50,867 nucleotides of DNA from Thermoleophilia bacterium. Its GTDB lineage: Bacteria; Actinomycetota; Thermoleophilia; BMS3ABIN01. Shown here piece by piece: positions 9,426 through 16,898 of this stretch. Each line of letters begins with the position of its first letter. The first letter of the stretch is position 1. The translations under genes were made by a program, and so were the position numbers. The stretch spans positions 1 through 50,867 of the forward strand of contig JACWAM010000032.1 of the NCBI GenBank assembly GCA_014874265.1, written 5' to 3'. The notes beneath the pieces were generated by a model. That model saw only the letters and a program-made list of their open reading frames with translations. It was not told the DNA's origin and did no database searches.

Positions 9426-9827
9426 TTGTCATCTAGAGCAGCTGCGGCGACGAGGGTGTCAAGGCCGCGCCGCCGGGGACTTTGGCGGCTGGGCATGCTC
9501 GGCATCATCCTGATTATCATGGCCGGCTACGTATCGCCGCTGAGGTCGATTTACGAAACCAGTCAGCAGATTAATCGAGAGCAGGCGGCCACTGCCGGGT
9601 TAAAGCAGCAGCACGACATGCTCGTGACAGAGCAGCACCGGCTTCAGGATAATACTTACGTCGAGCAGGTAGCCAGGCGCGACCTGGGGCTAGTCCTGCC
9701 CGGCGAACAGGCTTACGCGGTCAAGGACCTGAACAAAGGCGACCAGCCACAGAGTCCGCCGCCGGCGCCGCCGGGAAAATCCTGGCCGCGGAGGGCGCTC
9801 GACAGCGTGGAGTCATTGATTCCCTGA
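9426..9827 (+). CDS. DivIC/FtsB septum-formation initiator family protein
   Basis: Bitopic division protein of about 133 residues. I choose the TTG at 9426-9428 because GAGGAG lies five bases upstream; an ATG at 9312 (ATGA overlap with pyk) would add 38 residues of unlike composition. A basic N-terminus (VSRPRRRGLWR) leads into a transmembrane helix (LGMLGIILIIMAGYVSPL), a coiled coil (ETSQQINREQAATAGLKQQH) and the family pattern YVEQVARRDLGLVLPGEQAY, followed by a Pro-rich tail. In this family the protein works with FtsL/DivIB at the septum. Position before DUF501 and ppx is the usual actinobacterial order. Confidence 0.85.
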   Translation: MSSRAAAATRVSRPRRRGLWRLGMLGIILIIMAGYVSPLRSIYETSQQINREQAATAGLKQQHDMLVTEQHRLQDNTYVEQVARRDLGLVLPGEQAYAVKDLNKGDQPQSPPPAPPGKSWPRRALDSVESLIP

Positions 9828-10375
9828 AGGCGGGTTTTGCCATATCTTCTGATGTCCGGCTTAATGCCATCGTAGAATGGCAACTAGGTCGCCGCCCCGG
9901 GATTCCTTTTCGGGTCCGGGCGAGTTGTTGTTTTGGTTATCCGGCAGTCCTCTTAAATCAGACCTCTGATGCCGGCGGCAATCCCAATCCCAACCTGTAT
10001 TATCTGTGTTGCCCTTACCTCAGGCGCGGGCTGGCGCGCCTGGAAGACGCCGGCCTGACGCAAAGGCTGACAAGGCTGGCGGAGGCCGACCCGGAGGTGG
10101 CTGGATCGCTGGCAGAGGCGCAGAAAAATTTTCAAGCGGAATGGACGCGCCAGGCCGCGTCTACGGGGAGAAACGATCCGGGACCGGCTCCGCGAATCGC
10201 GGCCGCTGCGTCGGACATGTCAGTAAAGTGCCTGCACGCCCACTTTGCCTACTTTCTTGTGCATCCAGGTTACCTGCTAGGAAAAATAATTCTCGCCGGG
10301 CTGCCGGATGAGTGGTGTCCGGATGAGCGCTGCCAGGCTTCGCTCGCGCAAAATTCCATTGCGCCAAATGGCTAG
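9824..10375 (+). CDS. DUF501 family protein (no standard start codon)
   Basis: The frame reads through the family pattern IVEWQLGRRPGIPFRVRASC, CFGYPAV, LYYLCCPYLRRGLARLEDAG and, near the end, SDMSVKCLHAHFAYFLVHPG, all typical of DUF501; the function is unknown. About 183 residues if it starts at the CTG at 9824, which overlaps the divIC stop as CTGA and has GTGGAG about 11 nt upstream. No ATG, GTG or TTG exists at the right end of the frame, so the first in-frame ATG (10097) would remove half the domain. The conserved cysteines and histidines suggest metal binding. It overlaps the start of ppx by 8 bp. Confidence 0.8.
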   Translation: MKAGFAISSDVRLNAIVEWQLGRRPGIPFRVRASCCFGYPAVLLNQTSDAGGNPNPNLYYLCCPYLRRGLARLEDAGLTQRLTRLAEADPEVAGSLAEAQKNFQAEWTRQAASTGRNDPGPAPRIAAAASDMSVKCLHAHFAYFLVHPGYLLGKIILAGLPDEWCPDERCQASLAQNSIAPNG

Positions 10376-11297
10376 AGTGGCGGTCATCGATACCGGCACC
10401 AATTCGACGCGGCTGATCATCGCGGATGTGACGGACGGCTCCGTGCGGGACCTGCTGAAGCAAACTACTGTCACCCGGCTGGGGGAGGGCGTGGATGAGA
10501 CAGGGCGTCTGGGTAGCGGGGCCCGGCTGAGGGTGAGCGTTTGCGTGGCGGCTTATATGGAAGAAATCCGCCGCTTCAATGTTGATAATTCGATTATCAT
10601 TGCCACAAGCTCTGTCCGGGACGCCGCGGACGGGCCTGAATTTCTCGAGGATCTGGCCCGGCGATTTCACATGTCATACAAATTGCTGTCCGGACAGGAA
10701 GAAGCGGCGCTTGGTTTTCAGGGGGCGGCTCTCGGCCTTAAGGGCCCGCAGCGCCTGCTGCTGCTGGACGTTGGCGGCGGCAGCACGGAAATTGCTGCCG
10801 GAATGAGCGGCGGCGAGCCGGATTACAGCGTCAGCCTCGACCTGGGCTGCGTCCGCCTCACGGAGCGTTTTTTCCGGAGCGACCCGCCGGCAGATGATGA
10901 AATCAGCGCATCTTTACATTTCATCCGGAAAGTGTTTGACGAAAGTATGGACAGGAGCCGCGCCGGCGCCTTCGAAGCCGCGGTCGGCGTGGCCGGCACA
11001 GCGACGGCACTGGCAGCGATCGACCTCGGCTTAAAGGAATATGACCGCGACGCCGTCCACGGGCATACGATCTCCCGGAACAGGATTGACGGGATTTGCC
11101 TCTCCCTGAAGGCCAGGACCGCGGACCAGCGGGCCACGGCGTATTCGCTGGAGCCGGGGAGGGCGGACGTAATCGTAGCCGGCACCCTGATTGTTTTGCA
11201 GCTGATGGAGTGCTTCGACATTCATGCGTTGACAATTAGCGAAAGAGACATTCTTGAAGGCGCGGCGCGATGGTTTGGCCGGATCAAACAGGCGTAA
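10368..11297 (+). CDS. Ppx/GppA family phosphatase
   Basis: Exopolyphosphatase or guanosine-pentaphosphate phosphohydrolase of the ASKHA fold. About 309 residues from the ATG at 10368 (MARVAVIDTGTNSTRLI), which matches the family N-terminus; frames starting at 10308 add 20 unlike residues. Motifs: the N-terminal phosphate loop DTGTNSTRLIIADV, IATSSVRDA, the second phosphate loop LLDVGGGSTEIAAG and LDLGCVRLTERF. There is no C-terminal HD domain, so it is the short single-domain type common in Actinobacteria. It overlaps DUF501, indicating one transcript from pyk onward. Confidence 0.9.
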   Translation: MARVAVIDTGTNSTRLIIADVTDGSVRDLLKQTTVTRLGEGVDETGRLGSGARLRVSVCVAAYMEEIRRFNVDNSIIIATSSVRDAADGPEFLEDLARRFHMSYKLLSGQEEAALGFQGAALGLKGPQRLLLLDVGGGSTEIAAGMSGGEPDYSVSLDLGCVRLTERFFRSDPPADDEISASLHFIRKVFDESMDRSRAGAFEAAVGVAGTATALAAIDLGLKEYDRDAVHGHTISRNRIDGICLSLKARTADQRATAYSLEPGRADVIVAGTLIVLQLMECFDIHALTISERDILEGAARWFGRIKQA

Positions 11298-11320
11298 GGA
11301 GGGAAACATCGCAAATCGTG

Positions 11321-11406
11321 TGGTGCCCGAGGTGGGATTCGAACCCACACACCCAAAGGGCGAGGGATTTTAAGTCCCTTGTGTCTGCCAGTTCCACCAC
11401 TCGGGC
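11321..11406 (-). tRNA. tRNA-Leu, anticodon UAA
   Basis: An 86-nt tRNA with acceptor stem GCCCGAG/CTCGGGC, D-arm, anticodon stem AGGGA/TCCCT around the loop CTTAAAA (anticodon TAA), a long class-II variable arm and the T-arm GTGGG TTCGAAT CCCAC. CCA is encoded at the 3' end (plus-strand TGG at 11321-11323). The long variable arm and anticodon identify leucine. It stands between ppx and the stress operon. Confidence 0.95.
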
Positions 11407-11531
11407 AGTCGCGGTGCGAAACAACGCTTCATTATACTTGGAGGCTGCCGGAAAAAGCACCTTCTGCCCGAGGCAAGCCCCTCGTAGATTCCCCAATGAA
11501 TTGGTAATTGGTTGTTAAGAAGTGAACGCCT

Positions 11532-11936
11532 TCAGCCCTGGTTCTTGATGAGTAGCACGGTTGTGCCGCTCTCGCTTGTCTCCACATCCACCTTGTCCAT
11601 CAGGCTTCCCATGATCCCAAAGCCCAGTCCCTCGGAAGGCGGCGGCGGCAGCGGCATACCTTGCCCCTGGTCAAGCACCTCGACCAGGAAGCTTTCCGTT
11701 TCCAGATAGCAGCTGACCTCGATGACCTGCTCACGGTGGCCGTCAAGTTGGGCCGGATAGGCATGCCTGACCACGTTTGTGGCGGCCTCGGAAAGCGCAA
11801 CCTTGATGTCGGCGATGCTGTCTTCGCTGAAGCCGAGGTCCTGCGCTGCTGCCGAAACGACCAGCCTTACCAAGGAAAGATATTCTGCCTTTGCTGGCAC
11901 CACCAGGTTAATCACATTTGTATTGTCGGGAGTCAC
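11532..11936 (-). CDS. rsbW: RsbW-type anti-sigma factor kinase
   Basis: GHKL-fold serine kinase that binds and holds the sigma factor and is normally released by an anti-anti-sigma protein. The 134-residue protein has an intact N-box (ALSEAATNVVRHAY), G1 box (DQGQGM) and G2 box (GLGFGIM), so it should bind ATP. It starts with GTG at 11934-11936 behind GAGGTAATT. It is the last gene of the three-gene operon, 10 bp after the sigma-factor gene. No RsbV-like antagonist is encoded here. Confidence 0.9.
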   Translation of the reverse strand: MTPDNTNVINLVVPAKAEYLSLVRLVVSAAAQDLGFSEDSIADIKVALSEAATNVVRHAYPAQLDGHREQVIEVSCYLETESFLVEVLDQGQGMPLPPPPSEGLGFGIMGSLMDKVDVETSESGTTVLLIKNQG

Positions 11937-11946
11937 CTGAATTACC

Positions 11947-12711
11947 TCATATCTCTCTCGTTTTAAGGCTCTGCCTGAGAGTCTGCAGCGTCCTTCTCAG
12001 AAGCCTGGACACGTGCATCTGGGAGATCCCCAGCCGCTGGGCGATCTCAGTCTGGCTGCGTCCCTCGATGAACCGGAGGTAAAGCAGGTTCTGTTCTCTT
12101 GAGCTGAGCGCCGACATCGCCCCCGCAAGACTTAAACGCTCATCTAGTATTTTCAATGTCTTATCCTCGCCGCCAATAATATCCAGGAGCGAGAGGTCTC
12201 CTGCCTCAGACGAACTGGTGTTAAGTGAAGCGACAGAGACACTTTCGGCACCTTCCAGTCCTTCGATAACTTCTTCCTCGCTAAGCCCCATTTCCCTTGC
12301 AATATCCGGGACGCCCGGCGACCGGCCATGTTCCTGCGAAAATCTCTGAATCGCGCTGTTGAGTGCATGGCTTCGCTCCCGCAAACCACGCGGCAACCTG
12401 ATCGTTGATGCCCGGTCCCGGAAGTAGCGCTTCAGCTCGCCGACGATAGTTGGCACTGCATATGTAGTAAATTGCACATTTCTGCCCGGATCAAACCTGT
12501 CAATTGCCTTAAGCAAGCCCATTGAGGCCACTTGCACCAGGTCATCGAGGGGTTCGCCGCGATTGATGAACCGTCTCGCCAGCGAATGAGCCAGATCGAG
12601 GTGAGCGTTTACCAGCATCGATTTTATATCAGGATCGTGAGAATCCTGATATATACGAAACAGGGACTGGATCTCTGCCCGGCTCAGAGATTTATGCGGG
12701 CGGCGATGCAA
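11947..12711 (-). CDS. Sigma-B/F/G-family RNA polymerase sigma factor
   Basis: Alternative sigma factor, 254 residues, of the SigB/SigF general-stress group. Region 2 reads LVNAHLDLAHSLARRFINRG, DDLVQVASMGLLKAIDRFDP and FTTYAVPTIVGELKRYFRDR; region 3 covers LRERSHALNSAIQRFSQEHG; region 4 ends with the helix-turn-helix SQTEIAQRLGISQMHVSRLL. It starts with TTG at 12709-12711 behind GAGTGAT, six bases after the upstream stop. The neighbouring RsbW is its likely partner. Whether it controls stress survival or development cannot be read here. Confidence 0.93.
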   Translation of the reverse strand: MHRRPHKSLSRAEIQSLFRIYQDSHDPDIKSMLVNAHLDLAHSLARRFINRGEPLDDLVQVASMGLLKAIDRFDPGRNVQFTTYAVPTIVGELKRYFRDRASTIRLPRGLRERSHALNSAIQRFSQEHGRSPGVPDIAREMGLSEEEVIEGLEGAESVSVASLNTSSSEAGDLSLLDIIGGEDKTLKILDERLSLAGAMSALSSREQNLLYLRFIEGRSQTEIAQRLGISQMHVSRLLRRTLQTLRQSLKTREI

Positions 12712-12717
12712 ATTAAA

Positions 12718-13110
12718 TCACTCAGCTAGACTCTTGACAAGAATCACTTCATAACCGCCCCGAGGGTTTGGAATCTGCTCCATCCGGTCGGCAATTCTCT
12801 CCAGAATAAACCGGCTGTAATGGTTTATCTCGTTGTCTTTAAACAGGTCGTGCGAGATGCCTTCCGTAGCGACTTCTAGCTTTTCCGGGCCCAGGTTAAA
12901 GCGGATGCACAGCCGCCCCAGAGGGGGATTTTCGTCGGCAAGGAAGAGACGGAAAAGCTCATCAAGACCAGTCTGCAAATCGTCGGCCTGATCCAGGTTA
13001 AGACCTGTCTTGCTCGCCACCGCCGCAGTTGTCAAGCGGACGATTTTTGCCATGTTTTCCTCATGCGGCAGTTTCAGTCGAACAACATCGGTTGATTGCT
13101 CCTCGGTCAA
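12718..13110 (-). CDS. Degenerate RsbW-like regulator
   Basis: A 130-residue protein with the length and layout of RsbW-type GHKL regulators (VRLKLPHEENMAKIVRLTTA at the start; GGYEVILVKSL at the end) but lacking the ATP-binding signatures. Where the N-box should be, it reads GLDELFRLFL, and no DxGxG or GxG box follows. It may bind a partner protein without acting as a kinase. The start is TTG at 13108-13110, five bases after GGAGGTG. It is first in the operon, before the sigma factor and a normal RsbW. Confidence 0.7.
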   Translation of the reverse strand: MTEEQSTDVVRLKLPHEENMAKIVRLTTAAVASKTGLNLDQADDLQTGLDELFRLFLADENPPLGRLCIRFNLGPEKLEVATEGISHDLFKDNEINHYSRFILERIADRMEQIPNPRGGYEVILVKSLAE

Positions 13111-13136
13111 ATAGACACCTCCATCGCGGCTATTTT

Positions 13137-13161
13137 ATACCCATTATCCGGTAAATTAAAA
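13137..13161 (-). promoter_or_regulatory. Possible sigma-B-type promoter of the stress operon
   Basis: The minus strand shows GGGTAT (13137-13142) preceded at 15 bp by TTTT (13158-13161), close to the SigB/SigF pattern GTTT-N13-16-GGGTAT. It lies about 30 bases upstream of the first gene, consistent with self-activation by the encoded sigma factor. TATAAA overlaps it, so a sigma-A promoter cannot be excluded. Confidence 0.45.
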
Positions 13162-13303
13162 AATCGGTACCAGCCGGTGTGTTCCGAACCATGATCATGG
13201 GCATGCTATAATCTGAATTGTGATCGCGGTTGCTGCTGAATATGACCGTCACAGGTCTGGAATAACCGTTTGCCTGGAAGAAAATCAAGGAAAGCAGGAC
13301 ACG

Positions 13304-13582
13304 GTGACTAAAAAAACGGAAAAAGAACGCTGCCGGCTGCAAGAGGCACTGGGCATTGAGGCCTGGTGCTCGCGCGATAAATGCATTTACTGGCGGTTGC
13401 TGGACTCGCAGGATATTGATGTGAGCAACGTGCAGGGTTGCGGCCTTCATCATTACGGTGTTATTAATGATCTCGACAAAGCGACAGCCAATTGGCTTCT
13501 TTCGATGAAAAAGAGGCTGGAAAATACCACGCCGGAGTATGGTAAAGCAAGGGTTACGTTCCGCCGCCGCGAAGAAAAATAA
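13304..13582 (+). CDS. Small cysteine-containing hypothetical protein
   Basis: About 92 residues from the GTG at 13304-13306, preceded by AGGA. A GTG at 13220 opens the same frame and would add 28 residues; it lies 8 bases after a perfect TATAAT (13207-13212), so a leaderless start there is also possible. The core has WCSRDKCIYWRLLD and GCGLHHYGVI, so four Cys and two His that could bind a metal or cluster, and ends in a basic tail (FRRREEK). Family not recognised. It is divergent from the stress operon. Confidence 0.55.
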   Translation: MTKKTEKERCRLQEALGIEAWCSRDKCIYWRLLDSQDIDVSNVQGCGLHHYGVINDLDKATANWLLSMKKRLENTTPEYGKARVTFRRREEK

Positions 13583-13594
13583 AGCGGCGCCGCG

Positions 13595-13622
13595 TTTACC
13601 CGGGAAGTTTTCGGGTAAATTT
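13595..13622 (+). terminator. Stem-loop after the small Cys protein
   Basis: Perfect 8-bp stem TTTACCCG (13595-13602) / CGGGTAAA (13612-13619) with a 9-nt loop, followed by only a short T run. It sits 12 bases after the stop of the preceding gene and before the next one, so a weak intrinsic terminator is plausible. Confidence 0.45.
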
Positions 13623-13656
13623 GCTGGTATAAGATTAAAGCCTGTCGGTGGATTAA

Positions 13657-14199
13657 ATGAAGCTAATTGGTCGCAAAGTTGGTATCGTTGTTGGTCCCGG
13701 TTATGATGATGGCCAGGTGACTACGGTTTTCCGGCTGCTCCGCGGGATGGAGGCTGCTGTCGAGATAATTGGACCGGGGGAGACGATTCTACCCGCAATC
13801 ACCGGCATGCGGGGCACAGTGATCCGGCCGACGGTGCAGCTATCACGCGTTAGCGCCTCGGGCTTGGACGCGGTTATCGTTCCCGGGGGAAACTCAACCG
13901 CCAGCCTGCAGTCCGATGTCATGGCGCTGACCCTGCTAATTGAGATGGCAACGGCCGGAAAACCCATCGGCGGCATCAGCAACGGCGTGGCGGTGCTGGC
14001 TTCGGCGGGACTGGTTGCCGGCATGCGGGTGACTGGAGATCTTCGCATTAGAATGATGCTGAAAGAGAGCGACGCCACATTTCTGGATCAGGGTGTTGTC
14101 GTTGATCATAATCTGGTGACGTCGCAGTCTGAAGAAAATCTGCTGCATTTTGTCGACGCCATAGCTTTCCTGCTTGAGCCTGCTACTTCTTTGCGTTAG
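13657..14199 (+). CDS. DJ-1/PfpI-family protein lacking the usual cysteine
   Basis: A 180-residue class I glutamine-amidotransferase-like fold: AVIVPGGNST (about 72-81) and the nucleophile-elbow strand GKPIGGISNGVAVLASAGL. In this family the elbow normally reads (A)ICHG with the reactive cysteine; here it reads ISNG, with Ser108 and Asn109 in place of Cys-His. The fold should be kept, but cysteine-based deglycase, protease or chaperone redox chemistry would not. A substrate cannot be named. It lies alone between a stem-loop and the two-component genes. Confidence 0.75.
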   Translation: MKLIGRKVGIVVGPGYDDGQVTTVFRLLRGMEAAVEIIGPGETILPAITGMRGTVIRPTVQLSRVSASGLDAVIVPGGNSTASLQSDVMALTLLIEMATAGKPIGGISNGVAVLASAGLVAGMRVTGDLRIRMMLKESDATFLDQGVVVDHNLVTSQSEENLLHFVDAIAFLLEPATSLR

Positions 14200-14322
14200 C
14201 AACTTTCAGGAAACTTCCCGTAGTTTAATTTCCCGCAGCTACGTGCTTGGTGTATCCTGTTAATAGCGTTTTTTCAACTGCCGTTGGCATTGCCACGAAT
14301 TGCCTGCCGGGACAGGATCTTC

Positions 14323-15030
14323 ATGAACACCGCCAAGAGGACAATACTGGTAGTCGATGACGAATCCGCCGTCCGCAAGCTGGTCAAGACATACCTGGAG
14401 CGTGAGGGTTTTACCGTACTTGAAGCTGCCGACGGTTCTGCGGCTGTTAACCTTTCCCGCCGGGAGAAACCGGATCTGGTTATTCTTGATCTGATGCTGC
14501 CGGAAATAGACGGCCTGGAAGTTTGCCGGATTTTGAGGAGCGAGTCGGATGCTTTTGTGCTGATGTTGACGGCAAAAGCAGATGAATCCGACAAGCTGAC
14601 TGGACTCGGCCTGGGCGCGGATGATTACTTGACGAAGCCTTTTAGCCCGCGGGAACTGGTGGCGCGCGTACGGGCGATTCTGCGCAGGGGCGCCGGAGGG
14701 CCGGCAGGGACAAAAATTATCAACGCCGGTCCCGTCAGGGTTGACCGGATCAGACACGAAGCTGCTGTCGACGGCAAGCCGCTGGATTTGACGGCAAAAG
14801 AATTTGAGATCCTTCTGCAGCTACTCCGGCACCCGGGAATGGTTTATTCCAGGCAGCAACTGTTACAGCAAGTTTGGGGATATGACTTTTTCGGCGACGC
14901 GCGGGTGGTTGATGTGCACGTCGCCAAATTGAGAAAAAAAATAGAGGCTGATCCGGCAAATCCAAAATATATCAAAACAGTTCGGGGCATCGGCTACAAA
15001 CTGGTTACGGATGAAAGAAATGAGCGTTAA
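14323..15030 (+). CDS. OmpR/PhoB-family response regulator
   Basis: DNA-binding response regulator of 235 residues from the ATG at 14323, behind ACAGGATC; an upstream ATG at 14284 is less likely. The receiver domain has the acidic pair D12-D13, phosphoacceptor D56 (LVILDLMLPE), Thr in MLTAKADE and Lys105 in LTKPFSPRE. The C-terminal winged helix is of the OmpR type (LDLTAKEFEILLQLLRHPG, VVDVHVAKLRKKI, IKTVRGIGYKL). It overlaps the histidine kinase gene by 20 bp, so both are translated together. Its likely target is the repeat-containing promoter at 16147-16203. Confidence 0.93.
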   Translation: MNTAKRTILVVDDESAVRKLVKTYLEREGFTVLEAADGSAAVNLSRREKPDLVILDLMLPEIDGLEVCRILRSESDAFVLMLTAKADESDKLTGLGLGADDYLTKPFSPRELVARVRAILRRGAGGPAGTKIINAGPVRVDRIRHEAAVDGKPLDLTAKEFEILLQLLRHPGMVYSRQQLLQQVWGYDFFGDARVVDVHVAKLRKKIEADPANPKYIKTVRGIGYKLVTDERNER

Positions 15031-16141
15031 TCAGATTCAGATCAAATGGAAGCTTTTGGCAACCTTTCTTTTTGTCATCGCCGTTTGTGTTGCGGTGGCG
15101 TCCATTGTCACGAGAGAAATAACGATCAGAGTTTTTAATCAACATATGCTCGGTATGGGGCAATCAGGTATGAGCGGCATGATGAGCTCCGTCAGTGGCG
15201 ATGTGCAGCAATCGCTGGCGGCTGCGCTTAATGAGTCCCTTTTCTGGGGAGGCGCGGCCGCGGTGGCCGCTGCCCTGTTCCTGAGCTTTTTCATAGCCCG
15301 CCGAATAACAAGTCCGATTAAAAACATGGCCGGGGTTACCGAGCAGGTTGCCAGGGGCGATTACAGCCGGCGTGTCAACATCGCGTCCGGTGACGAGCTC
15401 GGCAGTCTGGCGGAGAGTCTGAACAGCATGGCGGCCAGCCTGGAGGAATCACAGAGGATGCGGCGGGATCTGATGGCGAACATCGCTCATGAGCTGCGCA
15501 CACCGCTAACCAGCATCTCCGGTTACATGGAAGGGTTTTCCGACGGCGTTATCGAGGCCACTCCCGCGGCCTTTGAGCTGGTTCGGGGCGAAGCAGCCAG
15601 GCTTAGCCGGCTTGTTGACGACCTCTCCCGGCTGTCCCGGGCCGAATCCGGCCAGGAGCTGTTTCATATTACCGGCCTGCCAGCCGGCCAGTTTATTGGC
15701 CGGATCGGTCAAAAACTCGCGCCGCAATATGGGGACAAGGGAGTCAACCTTGATATCGCCGTCGAGCCGGGCACTCCTCCGATGGCGGCAGACGCCGACA
15801 AAATGGATCAGGTGCTTGTCAATCTCCTTGACAACGCCCTCAGATACACAGAGCCGGGAGGAAGAGTCAGTTTGACTGCTTCGGGCGAGAACGGCCAGGT
15901 GGACATCCGCGTTGCCGACACCGGCATGGGAATATCCCGCGAGGACCTTGGTCATATTTTTGAGCGCTTTTATCGGGCGGACAAATCAAGGTCACGCGCC
16001 AAGGGGGGCAGCGGTATCGGCCTTACCATCGCCAAGCGGTACGTGGAGGCGATGGGGGGCGACATCTCCGTAGTAAGCAAGGAAGGCGGCGGTACCACCT
16101 TCAACGTCAAGATCCCATCCTCAAGCGCCCCCTCACATTAG
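15011..16141 (+). CDS. Sensor histidine kinase with a methionine-rich extracytoplasmic loop
   Basis: Membrane kinase of 376 residues (ATG 15011; 15020 also possible). TM1 about 14-34; a short outside loop about 35-77; TM2 about 78-97; HAMP; HisKA with His160 in IAHELRTPL; HATPase with LLDNALRYT, DTGMGI and GGSGIGLTI. The loop carries His45 and Met46, 49, 54, 57 and 58, a spacing rich in Met and Gly that resembles soft-metal (Cu(I)/Ag(I)) sites. The signal is therefore inferred to be a metal, but this is not shown. It is coupled to the response regulator and lies next to a secreted protein with the same GMMG motif. Confidence 0.9.
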   Translation: MKEMSVNQIQIKWKLLATFLFVIAVCVAVASIVTREITIRVFNQHMLGMGQSGMSGMMSSVSGDVQQSLAAALNESLFWGGAAAVAAALFLSFFIARRITSPIKNMAGVTEQVARGDYSRRVNIASGDELGSLAESLNSMAASLEESQRMRRDLMANIAHELRTPLTSISGYMEGFSDGVIEATPAAFELVRGEAARLSRLVDDLSRLSRAESGQELFHITGLPAGQFIGRIGQKLAPQYGDKGVNLDIAVEPGTPPMAADADKMDQVLVNLLDNALRYTEPGGRVSLTASGENGQVDIRVADTGMGISREDLGHIFERFYRADKSRSRAKGGSGIGLTIAKRYVEAMGGDISVVSKEGGGTTFNVKIPSSSAPSH

Positions 16142-16146
16142 ATAAT

Positions 16147-16203
16147 TTCTTCACAAATTCTTCATGAACAGGAAACGGTTCCTTCATTTTTAACGGCGAT
16201 AAT
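16147..16203 (+). promoter_or_regulatory. Phased direct repeats and promoter before the Met/Gly-rich gene
   Basis: TTCTTCA at 16147-16153 recurs 11 bp later at 16158-16164 and, with one change (TCCTTCA), 22 bp further at 16180-16186. Repeats on one helical face at 11-bp steps are typical of OmpR/PhoB-type regulators. GATAAT (16198-16203) is a good -10 box, with the third repeat sitting where the -35 would be, as expected for an activated promoter. An AAAGGAG ribosome-binding site follows before the ATG at 16279. Confidence 0.6.
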
Positions 16204-16278
16204 ACTGTTGAGAGTCGATTCTGTCCTCTGCCGGGATATCTCAAAGTTCAAATTCAACCGTTAAAAAAGGAGAAACCA

Positions 16279-16683
16279 ATGTCGAAAAGAACGATTACGT
16301 TGATTGGCGTGGCCGCAGTTGTGGCGATTTTCCTGGGGGCGGCGGCAGTGTATGCGGCCAGCAATCGCACCGGCGCCGGCTGGAGAATGATGGGATTCCG
16401 GGGGAGCGGTCAGCCACCCTGGTCACAAAGCGGTCAAGGTGACAGCAGCGGCTATTACGGTCCGGGCATGATGGGGAGCAACGGTTTTGGGCCGGGCCGG
16501 GGCGGTTACGGCCAGACAGGTCCTGGTGGCTACGGATCCGGCCCTGGGGGCGGATACGGACCGGGTATGATGGGCAGCGGCTCCATCAACCGGATGTTTA
16601 ACGCCATGCAAAGCGGTAGCTGGTCCCAGGCGTACCAGGCATGCCGTGATTATTTAGGCAGTTATAATCAAAACGTGCCTTAA
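16279..16683 (+). CDS. Secreted Met/Gly-rich protein
   Basis: A 134-residue exported protein of unknown family. Residues 1-26 are a signal peptide with a likely cut after AVYA. The mature part is dominated by Gly, Tyr, Pro and Met, with two copies of GPGMMGS (61-67 and 94-100) plus RMMGF, then a more ordinary C-terminal segment (SINRMFNAMQSGSWSQAYQA) holding one Cys. Clustered methionines suggest binding of a soft metal such as copper; this is inference. Its own promoter has phased repeats, it follows the two-component genes directly, and a strong terminator closes the unit at 16791. Confidence 0.7.
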   Translation: MSKRTITLIGVAAVVAIFLGAAAVYAASNRTGAGWRMMGFRGSGQPPWSQSGQGDSSGYYGPGMMGSNGFGPGRGGYGQTGPGGYGSGPGGGYGPGMMGSGSINRMFNAMQSGSWSQAYQACRDYLGSYNQNVP

Positions 16684-16790
16684 GCGCCTGCCATAAGCTG
16701 ATTTGCTGATCCGATCAGCTGATCCGTGAATCCGTGAAGTCCGGACGACACAGTATCCCTGGCCGGAGCAGCCAAATCTTGATGATGATT

Positions 16791-16826
16791 GCGCAAAAGA
16801 GGGTTCGCCGGAGCCCTCTTTTTGCG
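16791..16826 (+). terminator. Intrinsic terminator (bidirectional shape)
   Basis: Long stem GCGCAAAAGAGGG / CCCTCTTTTTGCG around a 9-10-nt loop. The A-rich 5' arm and T-rich 3' arm let it work in either direction. It ends the unit of the Met/Gly-rich protein and separates it from the exopolysaccharide block. Confidence 0.75.
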
Positions 16827-16898
16827 ATCAGCATATCCAGAACAGGAAGTCCAAAATTCATTAGCCGCATTATATTCTGACCAAAATGGTAATTAATT

